Positions 7,233 to 15,227 of a DNA stretch of 38,642 nucleotides are shown here, piece by piece. The notes under the pieces are model-generated. The model searched no databases. It was not told the origin of the DNA and was given only the letters and a program-made list of their open reading frames with translations. Origin of the DNA: SLRI01 sp964576715 (GTDB lineage Bacteria > Pseudomonadota > Alphaproteobacteria > Geminicoccales > Geminicoccaceae); the NCBI GenBank assembly GCA_964576715.1, contig CAZNWE010000039.1, positions 1 through 38,642 of the forward strand. The letters are read 5' to 3'. The position numbers were made by a program, and so were the translations under genes. How positions within the stretch are numbered: position 1 is the stretch's first letter; every line of letters starts with the position of its first letter.

Positions 7233-8240
7233 TCAGCCGCCGATGCAGGTGTCGGCGTTCTCGGGGGTGCAGACGTCGAGGCCGGTATAGGTCGGATCCT
7301 CGGGGTTCTTGCCGTCCATGACGATGTCACGCAGGAAGACCATCGACTGGTAGCCCATTTCGAATGGTCGCTGGCCGACCTGGCCCAGCGACAGGCCCTC
7401 GGCCATCAGCTCCATCTGCACCGGCAGGGTGTCGGCGACGACCAGCGCCAGCTCGCCACTCTCGATTCGCGCCTTGTGCGGCGTCACCGCCGCTCGGTAG
7501 GCGTCGGGGACGAACTGCGGGAAGCCGCCGGTCGGGACGAAGGCGTCGAGGTCGGGATAGCGGGCGAGGATGTCCTCGAGTTGCTGCACCGCGCGCGGGA
7601 AGTCGTCGTCGGTGTAGAGCGGGCAGCCGTCGACCTCGGTCCAGCCGTTGGTGTCCTCGAGGCGCTGGCCCGGATGCTCGGACTCCTCGACCCCGGCGAT
7701 GGTGTCGCGAATGCCGGCCATGCGCTCGTTGTGGTTGGCGGCGGCCGCCCCACCCGACTGGATGCAGATCGTGCCGCCGTCCGGCTTCAGCTCCATGACG
7801 CGGTTCGCGAGGTTGACGCCGATGTCGTAGTTCTTGGTGCCGACATAGGCGATCCGCAGATCCTGATGCTCGGACAGGAGATCGCTGTCCCAGGTCAGGA
7901 CCGGAATGCCGGCGGCCTGGGCGTCGACCAGCGCCGTCGCCATGGCGGCGGCATTCGAGGGCGAGACGGCGATGCCGTCGACCCGGCGGGCGATCAGATC
8001 GTTGACCACCTGCAGCTGCTCCTCACCGCCGCCGTGCTCGCCCGGGCCGATATAGAGGCACTCGATGTCACCGAGCTCCTCCTGCGCCTTCATGCAGCCG
8101 TCCCGGGCCTGGTCGAAGAACGGGTTGTTGGTGTTCTTCGGCACCAGCGCGAAGACCGGCTTGTCCTGCGCCAGCGCACCGCTGTCGCCGAACGCAAGAA
8201 GTGCGGCTACACCGGCCGCACCCAATAACAGCTTCTTCAT
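7233..8240 (-). CDS. Sugar ABC transporter substrate-binding protein (periplasmic binding protein type I)
   Basis: A 335-residue secreted binding protein. An N-terminal signal peptide (MKKLL, a hydrophobic core, then GALAQ) with cleavage near residue 25 leads into FALVPKNTNNPFFDQARDGC, the typical first strand and sugar-contacting loop of ribose/fructose/galactose-type binding proteins. It continues with DGIAVSPSNA, GIPVLTWDSDL and ICIQSGGAAAANHNERMAGI. Its sugar specificity cannot be read. It is last in a minus-strand operon, 46 bases behind the permease gene; in most such operons the binding protein comes first. No clear terminator was found in the 236 bases beyond it. Together with the FucU/epimerase cluster it may serve the same carbohydrate. 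Confidence 0.9.
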   Translation of the reverse strand: MKKLLLGAAGVAALLAFGDSGALAQDKPVFALVPKNTNNPFFDQARDGCMKAQEELGDIECLYIGPGEHGGGEEQLQVVNDLIARRVDGIAVSPSNAAAMATALVDAQAAGIPVLTWDSDLLSEHQDLRIAYVGTKNYDIGVNLANRVMELKPDGGTICIQSGGAAAANHNERMAGIRDTIAGVEESEHPGQRLEDTNGWTEVDGCPLYTDDDFPRAVQQLEDILARYPDLDAFVPTGGFPQFVPDAYRAAVTPHKARIESGELALVVADTLPVQMELMAEGLSLGQVGQRPFEMGYQSMVFLRDIVMDGKNPEDPTYTGLDVCTPENADTCIGG

Positions 8241-8286
8241 GGCTCTCGATACTCCTGTGCTCCCTGGGGTTTAACGCCTCGGCGGC

Positions 8287-9345
8287 TCATCCCTGCTGGC
8301 GCGACCGCAAGCGCTCGAGCAGGACCGCGAGGATGATGAACAGCCCGACGAAGAAGTCATACCAATTGGCATCGACCCCGAACATGATCAGGCTGTTGCG
8401 GATGAGAAAGATGAGCGCGGCGCCGATGAAGGCGCCGTAGATGCTGCCCTTGCCGCCCATCAGATTAGCACCGCCGATCACCGTGGCGGCGATGACGTAG
8501 AGCTCGTACATCCGGCCCATGCCGTTCGACGCCGAGCCCTGCCAGCCGGCCATCATCATCGCGGCCAAGGCGGCGCACAAGCCGGAGAAGATGTAGACCT
8601 GCAGCTTGATCCGGTCGACCGGGATGCCGGTCAGCCGGGCGGCCTGCTCGTTGCCGCCGATGGCGAAGACGTAGCGGCCCCAAGCCGTGGTCTTCAAGAC
8701 GATCGCCATGACGATGGCGAGCACGATCAGCACGGCGAAGAGGTTGGAGATGTCGACCCCTTGCCCGTCGATCCAGGGCAGGGTCACCCGGCCGCCGCCG
8801 ATCGCCTTGAAGGTGTCGCCGCCGGGGCCGAACTGGTAGATCACCCGGTTCTCGGAGAAGACGATGGCCGCCGAACGGGCGATCGACAGCATGCCGAGGG
8901 TGACGACGAAGGGCGGCAGTTTGATGTAGGCGATCAGCGTGCCGTTGATCGCACCGGCGATCCCGCCGGCGAGAAAGCCCATGAAGAAGGCCGCGTACCA
9001 TTCGAAGCCCGATTCCATGACCCGGGCGGCGACGATCGCCGCCAAGGCCATCACCGAGCCGACCGAGAGGTCGATGCCACCGGTGATGATCACCGCCGTC
9101 ATTCCCATCGCCATGATGCCGATGGCCGCGAAGTTGCGGGTGATGTTGAAGAAATTGCCCTTGGTCGCGAACGTGTCGGGCTGATGCCAGGCGGTCGCCA
9201 GGCAAAGGAGGATGACGGTGACGGTGACCCAGAATGCCTGGTTGGCGACGGCGGCCTGCCACCAGGTCGTCTCGCGCAGTCCGGTGACGTCGCTGATGGC
9301 GACGCTGGACTGCAGCTTGCGGTCGGCTGAACGCGGTGCCTGCAT
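8287..9345 (-). CDS. Sugar ABC transporter permease (RbsC/FrcC type)
   Basis: A 352-residue inner-membrane permease of the ribose/fructose import class. After a cytoplasmic N-terminus of about 40 residues come roughly ten hydrophobic segments. The signature GGIDLSVGSVMAL lies near residue 95, and a coupling-helix region reads TAWGRYVFAIGGNEQAARLTGI, where the ATPase docks. The GGxxLMGGKGSIYGAFIGA block is also typical. The reading frame stays open far upstream, into the ATPase gene, but the ATG at 9345 follows GAGGAA and starts 14 bases after the ATPase stop. It forms the membrane channel with the ATPase and binding protein encoded on either side. Confidence 0.9.
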   Translation of the reverse strand: MQAPRSADRKLQSSVAISDVTGLRETTWWQAAVANQAFWVTVTVILLCLATAWHQPDTFATKGNFFNITRNFAAIGIMAMGMTAVIITGGIDLSVGSVMALAAIVAARVMESGFEWYAAFFMGFLAGGIAGAINGTLIAYIKLPPFVVTLGMLSIARSAAIVFSENRVIYQFGPGGDTFKAIGGGRVTLPWIDGQGVDISNLFAVLIVLAIVMAIVLKTTAWGRYVFAIGGNEQAARLTGIPVDRIKLQVYIFSGLCAALAAMMMAGWQGSASNGMGRMYELYVIAATVIGGANLMGGKGSIYGAFIGAALIFLIRNSLIMFGVDANWYDFFVGLFIILAVLLERLRSRQQG

Positions 9346-9359
9346 CTCGGTTCCTCGCC

Positions 9360-10100
9360 TCAAGCGCTCTCGATCGCACCGGTGATCAGCCCGGTGACCT
9401 CCTCGGGCGAGCTGTCGGCCACGCGCTTGTCCGCGACCTTGCTGCCGCGTCTGAGCACCGCCACCCGATCGCAAACGGCGAAGACGTCGGGCATGCGGTG
9501 GCTGATCAGGACGACGGCGATGCCGGTGTCCCTGAGCCGGCGGATCAGCTCGAGCACCTCGTGCACCTGGCGCACGCTGATCGCGGCGGTGGGCTCGTCC
9601 ATCAGCACGAGCTTGGGCTCGGTCAGCCGGGTCCTGGCGATGGCCACGGCCTGGCGCTGGCCGCCCGACATCTGCTTGACCAGGTCCCGGGGCCGCGTCT
9701 CCGACTTCAGCTCGCCGAAGAGCTCGGCCGCCTGGTTGAACATCGCCGCGAAATTCAGGAACTTGAAGGGACCGAGCGACCACTTCTGCTCACGGCCGAG
9801 AAAAACGTTGTCCGCGGCCGTCAGGTTGTCGCACAGTGCGAGGTCCTGGTAGACGATCTCGATGCCCTCGCGCCTGGCATCCAGGGGCTTGTGGAAATGT
9901 TGCGGCTGGCCGTCGACCCGGATCTCGCCCTCGGACGGCGGGAAGTTGCCGGCGATGATCTTGACCAGCGTCGACTTGCCGGCGCCATTGTCGCCCATCA
10001 GCCCCATGACCTCGCCCGGCTCGAGCGCCAGATCGACGCCGCGCAGTGCCTCGATCGCACCGAAATGCTTGGCGATGCCATGCAGCTCGAGAACCGCCAT
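9360..10100 (-). CDS. Sugar ABC transporter ATP-binding protein (FrcA-like, single domain)
   Basis: A 246-residue ABC ATPase with Walker A GDNGAGKSTL (residues ~37-46), Q-loop YQDLALCDNL, signature MSGGQRQ, Walker B LVLMDEPT and H-loop ISHRM. It has one nucleotide-binding domain, like FrcA of the Sinorhizobium fructose importer, and unlike the double-domain RbsA/XylG/MglA ATPases that usually pair with this permease class. It would therefore act as a homodimer. The ATG at 10100 is chosen because AGGGGGG precedes it; longer in-frame starts run into untypical sequence. It is the first gene of the importer operon, and the 285-base gap upstream is shared with the divergent molybdenum hydroxylase gene. 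Confidence 0.9.
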   Translation of the reverse strand: MAVLELHGIAKHFGAIEALRGVDLALEPGEVMGLMGDNGAGKSTLVKIIAGNFPPSEGEIRVDGQPQHFHKPLDARREGIEIVYQDLALCDNLTAADNVFLGREQKWSLGPFKFLNFAAMFNQAAELFGELKSETRPRDLVKQMSGGQRQAVAIARTRLTEPKLVLMDEPTAAISVRQVHEVLELIRRLRDTGIAVVLISHRMPDVFAVCDRVAVLRRGSKVADKRVADSSPEEVTGLITGAIESA

Positions 10101-10304
10101 CTGCCCCCCTGGGCCGTTCGCGCGACCCTCTTTCTTCCATTTGACGGCGGCAGCATACAGCCGGAACGGCGGCGGTAAAGGCCTGAAACGGTTGACGAAG
10201 CATTCAACCGCCGATGACCTTTGGGCAAATGCCGAAGGGGCAACGGGCACTGGCCGCCAGAGCGCGCAAGAGCGGCTTTTTTGCCGGCCGCCCCCGGCCA
10301 ACCG

Positions 10305-10332
10305 TTGTGTTGCCGGTGTTGCGCGCTACCAT
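10305..10332 (+). promoter_or_regulatory. Possible promoter of the molybdenum hydroxylase gene
   Basis: TTGTGT (10305-10310) and TACCAT (10327-10332) with a 16-base spacer resemble weak -35 and -10 elements, 54 bases before the start codon of the plus-strand gene. Both boxes deviate from consensus, so this is only a candidate within the divergent 285-base gap. Confidence 0.25.
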
Positions 10333-10385
10333 TGTGCAAAGGCTCAGCAAATGCGCAGCCCGGCTGCGCGGTTCGGGAGGATACC

Positions 10386-12701
10386 ATGGCGAAATTCGGG
10401 GTCGGTCAGCCGGTCAAGCGGGTCGAGGATCAGCGGCTGGTTACGGGCCAGGGTCGCTACACGGACGATATCAGCCTGCCCGGCCAGGCTTTCGGCTATG
10501 TGCTGCGCTCACCGCACGCCCATGCCAGGATCAACAGCATCGATACCAGCGCCGCGAAGGCGGCGCCGGGCGTGCAGGGCGTCTTCACCGCTGCGGATTT
10601 CGGCAGCATCGATGCCGGTGTGCCCTGCTTCATCCCGGTCACCAACAAGGACGGCAGCGGCCGCGCCGACCCCAAGCACCCGATCCTCTGCAAGGCCGAG
10701 GTCAACTATGTCGGCGACAATGTCGCCTTCATCGTCGCCGAGACCGTGGCCCAGGCCAAGGACGCCGCCGAACTGGTCGAGGTCGACTACGAGGAGCTGC
10801 CGGCGGTCGCCGGCACCAAGGAGGCGATCGACCCGGGCCGCCCGGAGGTGCATCCCGAGGCACCGGGCAACATCGCCTTCGACTGGTTCTACGGCGACGA
10901 GGCCAAGGTCGACGCCGCGTTTAAGCACGCCGCGCACGTCACCAAGGTCGAGTTGATCAACAACCGGCTCGTCTGCAACGCGATGGAGCCCCGCGCCGCC
11001 GTCGCCGACTTCAAGGCCGGCAAGCTGGTCGTGCACACCTGCACCCAGGGCGGCTGGGCGTTCCGCGACACCCTGGCCCAGAACCTCGGGCTCGATGCCG
11101 CGCAGGTCCAGGTGATTACACCCGATGTCGGCGGCGGGTTCGGCATGAAGGCGATGTTCTATCCCGAGTACACCATGGCCGCCCTGGCCGCGACCAAGCT
11201 CGGCCGGCCGGTCAAGTGGGCCGCCGACCGCTCGGAGAGCTTCCTCTCGGACAGCATGGGCCGCGACCACGTCACCACCGCCGAGTTGGCCCTCGACGCC
11301 GATCAGCGGATCACCGGCCTGCGCGTCAACACGATCGCCAGCATGGGCGCCTACTATTATTTCTACGCGCCGTTCATCCCGACCGGCGCCGCCTTGAAGG
11401 TGCTGCCCGGCGTCTACGACATCCCGGTCCTGAGCTATGCGGTGAAAGGAGTCTTCACCAACACCGTGCCGGTCGATGCCTATCGTGGTGCGGGCCGACC
11501 GGAATCGATCTACTGCATCGAGCGGCTGATCGACGCCGCGGCCAGGGAGCTGAAGATGGAGCCGACCGAGCTGCGGCGGCGCAACTTCGTCAAGCCCGAG
11601 CAGATGCCCTACAAGACCGCCGCCGGCGAGCTCTACGACACCGGCGAGTTCGTGCGGGTGATGGACACGGCGATGCAGAAGGCCGGCTATGCCGGGATCA
11701 AGGAGCGCAAGCAGGCGGCCGCGGCCAAGGGCAAGTATCGCGGCATCGGCATGTGCTACTACATCGAATCGACCATGGGCGACCCCTCGGAGAGCGCTGC
11801 CGTCGAGTTCAAGGCGGACGGCACGGTCGAGGTCCTGGTCGGCACGCAGTCGAACGGCCAGGGCCACGAGACGGCCTATGCCCAGGTCTTGAACCAGAAG
11901 CTCAACGTGCCGTTCGAGCAGATCAAGATCGTCCAGGGCGACACCGACCGGATCAAGGGCGGTGGCGGCACCGGCGGCTCGCGCTCGCTGACCGCCCAGG
12001 GTACGGCGATCAACAGCGCCGGCGACCTCGTGATCGAGCGCGGCAAGGCCTATGCCGCCATGCATTTCGAGACGGCTGCCGCCGACATCCAGTTCGACGA
12101 CGGCAGCTTCTCGGTCGCCGGCACCGACAAGTCGATCGGGATCATGGAGCTGGCCCAAAAGGCGATGACCATGCCGTCGCCGGCCGAGGGGATCGAGGGC
12201 GGGCTCGATGCCGCGACCACGATCAAGCTCGATGCCTGGACCTTCCCCAACGGCTGCCACATCGCCGAGGTCGAGATCGACCCCGACACCGGTATCGTCG
12301 ACATCGTCAACTACACCATCGTCGACGATTTCGGCTTCGTCCTCAATCCGATGCTGGTCGAGGGTCAGGTCCATGGCGGCGTCGTCCAGGGCATCGGCCA
12401 GGCGCTGTTCGAGAACACCGTCTACGACGAGGCGGGTCAGCTCATGACCGGCTCGTTCATGGACTACTGCATGCCGCGCGCCGACAACCTGCCGTCCTTC
12501 GACTTCTCGACGGTCGAGGTGCTCTGCGCCAACAACGCCATGGGCATCAAGGGCTGCGGCGAGGCGGGGTCGGTCGGCAGTTGTGCGGCGATCATCAACG
12601 CGCTCGTGGACGCCCTCGAGCCGCTCGGCGTGAAACATGTCGACATGCCGGCCACCGCCGAGAAACTCTGGCGGCTGATGAACGAAGCCAAGGCGGCTTA
12701 A
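10386..12701 (+). CDS. Xanthine dehydrogenase-family molybdopterin-binding large subunit (CoxL form II-like)
   Basis: A 771-residue molybdenum hydroxylase large subunit. The N-terminal domain (VGQPVKRVEDQRLVTGQGRYTDD) and the two molybdopterin domains are complete. Residues 365-371 read AYRGAGR, the form II signature, not the AYxCSFR of true aerobic CO dehydrogenase. The likely catalytic Glu lies in GCGEAGSVGS near residue 725. Enzymes of this group hydroxylate aldehydes, purines or N-heterocycles and normally need a 2Fe-2S small subunit and a FAD medium subunit. Neither is encoded here: a sugar transporter lies upstream and a terminator plus a MerR gene downstream. The ATG at 10386 follows GGAGG five bases upstream. 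It either works with partners encoded elsewhere or has a distinct electron route. Substrate unknown. Confidence 0.9.
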   Translation: MAKFGVGQPVKRVEDQRLVTGQGRYTDDISLPGQAFGYVLRSPHAHARINSIDTSAAKAAPGVQGVFTAADFGSIDAGVPCFIPVTNKDGSGRADPKHPILCKAEVNYVGDNVAFIVAETVAQAKDAAELVEVDYEELPAVAGTKEAIDPGRPEVHPEAPGNIAFDWFYGDEAKVDAAFKHAAHVTKVELINNRLVCNAMEPRAAVADFKAGKLVVHTCTQGGWAFRDTLAQNLGLDAAQVQVITPDVGGGFGMKAMFYPEYTMAALAATKLGRPVKWAADRSESFLSDSMGRDHVTTAELALDADQRITGLRVNTIASMGAYYYFYAPFIPTGAALKVLPGVYDIPVLSYAVKGVFTNTVPVDAYRGAGRPESIYCIERLIDAAARELKMEPTELRRRNFVKPEQMPYKTAAGELYDTGEFVRVMDTAMQKAGYAGIKERKQAAAAKGKYRGIGMCYYIESTMGDPSESAAVEFKADGTVEVLVGTQSNGQGHETAYAQVLNQKLNVPFEQIKIVQGDTDRIKGGGGTGGSRSLTAQGTAINSAGDLVIERGKAYAAMHFETAAADIQFDDGSFSVAGTDKSIGIMELAQKAMTMPSPAEGIEGGLDAATTIKLDAWTFPNGCHIAEVEIDPDTGIVDIVNYTIVDDFGFVLNPMLVEGQVHGGVVQGIGQALFENTVYDEAGQLMTGSFMDYCMPRADNLPSFDFSTVEVLCANNAMGIKGCGEAGSVGSCAAIINALVDALEPLGVKHVDMPATAEKLWRLMNEAKAA

Positions 12702-12713
12702 GGAAGCAAGGAA

Positions 12714-12736
12714 GCGGGGAGGATGATCCTCCCCGC
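12714..12736. repeat. GC-rich hairpin after the molybdenum hydroxylase gene
   Basis: Perfect 9-bp arms GCGGGGAGG and CCTCCCCGC around a 5-base loop begin 13 bases after the stop. No T-run follows, so it is more likely an mRNA-stabilising stem ahead of the true terminator than a terminator itself. Confidence 0.6.
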
Positions 12737-12760
12737 GCCCCACCCAAAGATCGAGGGGGC

Positions 12761-12793
12761 GTGGGGGAAATCAGTTCCCCCACTTCTTTCTTT
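12761..12793 (+). terminator. Rho-independent terminator before the cueR-like gene
   Basis: Arms GTGGGGGAA (12761-12769) and TTCCCCCAC (12775-12783) pair perfectly around a 5-base loop, followed at once by the T-rich run TTCTTTCTTT (12784-12793). It ends the molybdenum hydroxylase transcript. Only 21 bases separate it from the next start codon. Confidence 0.8.
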
Positions 12794-12814
12794 ATCCTGG
12801 AGTTCTATCGACCC

Positions 12815-13213
12815 ATGAACATCGGCGCCGCATCCGAACGTTCGGGCCTGCCCGCCAAGACCATCCGCTACTACGAGGAAGTGGGCCTCGTCCGGCCGGC
12901 CAAGCGCCAGGACAACCGCTACCGCGACTATGACGAGACCGACGTCCATCGCCTGCGGTTCGTGCAGCGGGCGCGTGGCCTCGGCTTCTCGGTCGAGCAG
13001 TGCCGCGAACTCCTGGCCCTCTACGACGACCAGGATCGTGCCAGCGCCGACGTCAAGGCCATTGCGCTGCAGCACATCGCGGAGGTCGACGCCCGGATCG
13101 AGGCGCTCGAAGCGATGCGGGCGACGCTGCAAGCTTTGGCCGAGAAGTGCCAGGGCGACGACCGACCGGCCTGTCCGATCCTCGCCGATCTCGCCGGGCC
13201 GACCGCCGAATAG
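12815..13213 (+). CDS. cueR: Cu(I)-responsive MerR-family regulator CueR
   Basis: A 132-residue MerR-type activator. The winged-helix domain opens MNIGAASERSGLPAKTIRYYEEVGLV, followed by the dimerisation helix and a metal-binding loop with C112 and C120 in KCQGDDRPACPIL. These two Cys and S77 fall at the same numbers as the Cu(I)-sensing residues of E. coli CueR, which switches on copper efflux genes by twisting a promoter with an over-long spacer. No copper ATPase, CueO or metallochaperone gene is in the window, so its targets lie elsewhere. The start ATG at 12815 has GGAG 12 bases upstream, a long spacing. It follows a strong terminator by 21 bases, so its own promoter must overlap the terminator hairpin, or expression depends on read-through. 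Confidence 0.88.
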   Translation: MNIGAASERSGLPAKTIRYYEEVGLVRPAKRQDNRYRDYDETDVHRLRFVQRARGLGFSVEQCRELLALYDDQDRASADVKAIALQHIAEVDARIEALEAMRATLQALAEKCQGDDRPACPILADLAGPTAE

Positions 13214-13218
13214 CCGGG

Positions 13219-14061
13219 TCAGTCGGCGAGGAAGTCGCGGATCAAAGCGAGCCGCTCGCGATGCACGGCGATGTCGCGGTCCATGAACGGATGAGCGAAA
13301 TCGGGCCGAACCACCGCCCGCCCGCCACCCGCCTCGATCGCGGCGATCAGCTCCTCGGACGTCTTGAGCGGTACCACGGTGTCCCGCTCGCCGCCGACGA
13401 AGAGCAGGCCCGAGGTGTCGGCTGGCAGGTTGGCCACCGGATCGAAGGAAGGCGGGCAGCCGAAGCTTTCGATCCGCGCCGGCGAACCGTCGATGACGAA
13501 GCGTTCAGGGCGTGCCTCGTCGGGCAGATGCGGCAGCACGCTGGCGAGCACGATGCCCCCCATCGAGATGCCGTAGAAGGCGAGCGACGCCTCCCCCTCC
13601 TCCGCGAGGCGCCGCGCGAGCTCGAGCTTATCGCCGATGATCGCCAGCAGCCGCGATCGCCCCTCGGACGCGCCATAGCCGCGGTAGTCGAAGACGAAGA
13701 CCTCGAGTCCCGCTTCGGTCAGCAAGGCCAACTCGCCCAGGATCTGGTCGGCCAGCATGGCGTTGCCGCCGACCACCAGGACCGTCCGTCGGGTGACGCC
13801 GTCCGGGGCAGCGCTGGGCAGCCGGTAGCCGGCGAGCCGGCGGCCGTCGCGGGTAACGTGCGAGACGGGCTCTGAGCCTGAAATGGCGGCCGCTCGTGCC
13901 GGATCGGCGCTGCCGGCCGCCCGCGACCAGCTCCAGAACGCCAGGCGCTCGCGGATGGCGCCGCAGACGGTGACCTCGGGCGCGTCCGGCAGGTCCGGTG
14001 CCTCGGCGAGAACGCTACCGGCGACCATGACGCCAAGCACAATGACGAGCCATGCGCGCAT
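13219..14061 (-). CDS. Secreted alpha/beta hydrolase
   Basis: A 280-residue alpha/beta-fold hydrolase with an N-terminal signal peptide (MRAWLVIVLGVMVAGSVLA, cleavage before EAPD), so it probably acts in the periplasm. The nucleophile elbow is G-I-S-M-G-G, a GxSxG motif. The likely catalytic Asp lies in GGERDTVVPL and the His in DFAHPF near the C-terminus. The oxyanion strand VLVVGGNAM and the FDYRGYGASEG loop are also typical. It is related to BAAT/BEM46-like serine hydrolases, and the substrate is unknown. The ATG at 14061 begins 5 bases after the HemW stop, so it is the last gene of a three-gene operon. It converges with the cueR-like gene, with only 5 bases between the two stops. Confidence 0.85.
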   Translation of the reverse strand: MRAWLVIVLGVMVAGSVLAEAPDLPDAPEVTVCGAIRERLAFWSWSRAAGSADPARAAAISGSEPVSHVTRDGRRLAGYRLPSAAPDGVTRRTVLVVGGNAMLADQILGELALLTEAGLEVFVFDYRGYGASEGRSRLLAIIGDKLELARRLAEEGEASLAFYGISMGGIVLASVLPHLPDEARPERFVIDGSPARIESFGCPPSFDPVANLPADTSGLLFVGGERDTVVPLKTSEELIAAIEAGGGRAVVRPDFAHPFMDRDIAVHRERLALIRDFLAD

Positions 14062-14066
14062 TCCCC

Positions 14067-15227
14067 TCAAGCCGTTACCGATACGAGCTCGCGCAGGATC
14101 GCATCGAGATAGAGCCGGCCGCCGCGTGTCAGGCAAAGCCGCTCGGCGTCGTCCTGGAGCCAACCCGCACTCCGCTGCCGCGCCAGGGCCCGCTCGTCGA
14201 TCACCGACCGCCAGGCCGGATCGAGGGCGGCGAGCCGGTCGACGGGCACCCCCTCGGCGAGCCTCAGGCCGGTCAGGAGCGCCTCGACCACCAGATCGGC
14301 CCGGTCGAGCCGCTCGCGCTCGAGCTCGCCGTGGCCATCCCGCTCCACCGCCTCGAGCCAAACCTCGGGGCTGCGCCGGGTGCTGGTCCCGACCCGTCCA
14401 TCCCCCACGGGCAGCCGGCCGAAGGCGCCGGGGCCGATGCCGAGATAGGGCTGGTAGCGCCAATAGGTGAGGTTGTGGCGGCAGGCGCCGCCCGGCCGGG
14501 CGTGGTTGGAGATCTCGTACGCGGCGAAGCCGGCGGCTTCGGTCAGCGCTCGGGTCAGGGTGAAGAGCTCGGCCTGCCGGTCGTCCGGCAACGGCCGCAA
14601 TTGCCCGGTCCTGGCCCGAGCATGGAAGACCGTGCCGGGCTCGATGGTCAGCTGGTAGAGGGAGAGATGGTCGCCAGCGAGCGCGAGTGCTCGGCTCAGC
14701 TCCGCCTGCCAGGCTGCCGCCGACTGGTCGGGCCGGGCGTAGATGAGGTCGAGCGAATAGCGAGGGAAGATGCCGGCCGCGAGCTCGACCGCGGCCACGG
14801 CTTCGGCGGCATCGTGTTCGCGGCCGAGTGCCCTCAGCGCCCGGTCGTCGAGCGACTGCACGCCGAGCGACACCCGGTTGACGCCGGCGCTGCGATAGCC
14901 GCGAAACCGCTCGGCCTCGACCGAGGTCGGGTTGGCCTCGAGCGTGATCTCGATCGCGGGATCGGCCGGAAAGTGCTGCACGGCCCGGTCGATCACCGCC
15001 GCCACCGTGGCCGCCGGCATCAGCGACGGCGTGCCGCCACCGAAGAAGATCGAGGTGAGACGGCGCGGTGCGACCTCAGCGGCGAAGTGGTCGAGCTCGG
15101 CGAGCAGCGCCCGGCGCCAGCGGGCCTGATCGACCACTGGCCGGACGTGGCTGTTGAAGTCGCAATAGGGGCATTTGGCCCGGCAGAACGGCCAGTGGAC
15201 GTAGAGCGCGATCGGCTCGGCGCTCAT
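14067..15227 (-). CDS. hemW: Radical SAM haem chaperone HemW (CPO-like)
   Basis: A 386-residue radical SAM protein. The cluster motif is C15-x3-C19-x2-C22 within CRAKCPYCDFNSH, the HemW-specific form. FFGGGTPSL and the SLGVQSLDDRALRALGR block follow, then CRHNLTYW and YLGIGPGAFG. HemW proteins bind haem and deliver it to respiratory enzymes; they are often misannotated as oxygen-independent coproporphyrinogen oxidase, but the HemN-specific N-terminal residues are absent. The length is usual. The start overlaps the stop of the preceding racemase-family gene by four bases (ATGA), which implies translational coupling. HemW is commonly linked to rdgB or rph; the racemase/hydrolase company here is not the usual one. 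Confidence 0.92.
   Translation of the reverse strand: MSAEPIALYVHWPFCRAKCPYCDFNSHVRPVVDQARWRRALLAELDHFAAEVAPRRLTSIFFGGGTPSLMPAATVAAVIDRAVQHFPADPAIEITLEANPTSVEAERFRGYRSAGVNRVSLGVQSLDDRALRALGREHDAAEAVAAVELAAGIFPRYSLDLIYARPDQSAAAWQAELSRALALAGDHLSLYQLTIEPGTVFHARARTGQLRPLPDDRQAELFTLTRALTEAAGFAAYEISNHARPGGACRHNLTYWRYQPYLGIGPGAFGRLPVGDGRVGTSTRRSPEVWLEAVERDGHGELERERLDRADLVVEALLTGLRLAEGVPVDRLAALDPAWRSVIDERALARQRSAGWLQDDAERLCLTRGGRLYLDAILRELVSVTA

Noticed and set aside
10509..12743. A 744-codon open frame on the minus strand
   Set aside because: It lies opposite the molybdenum hydroxylase gene and shows no recognisable motif.
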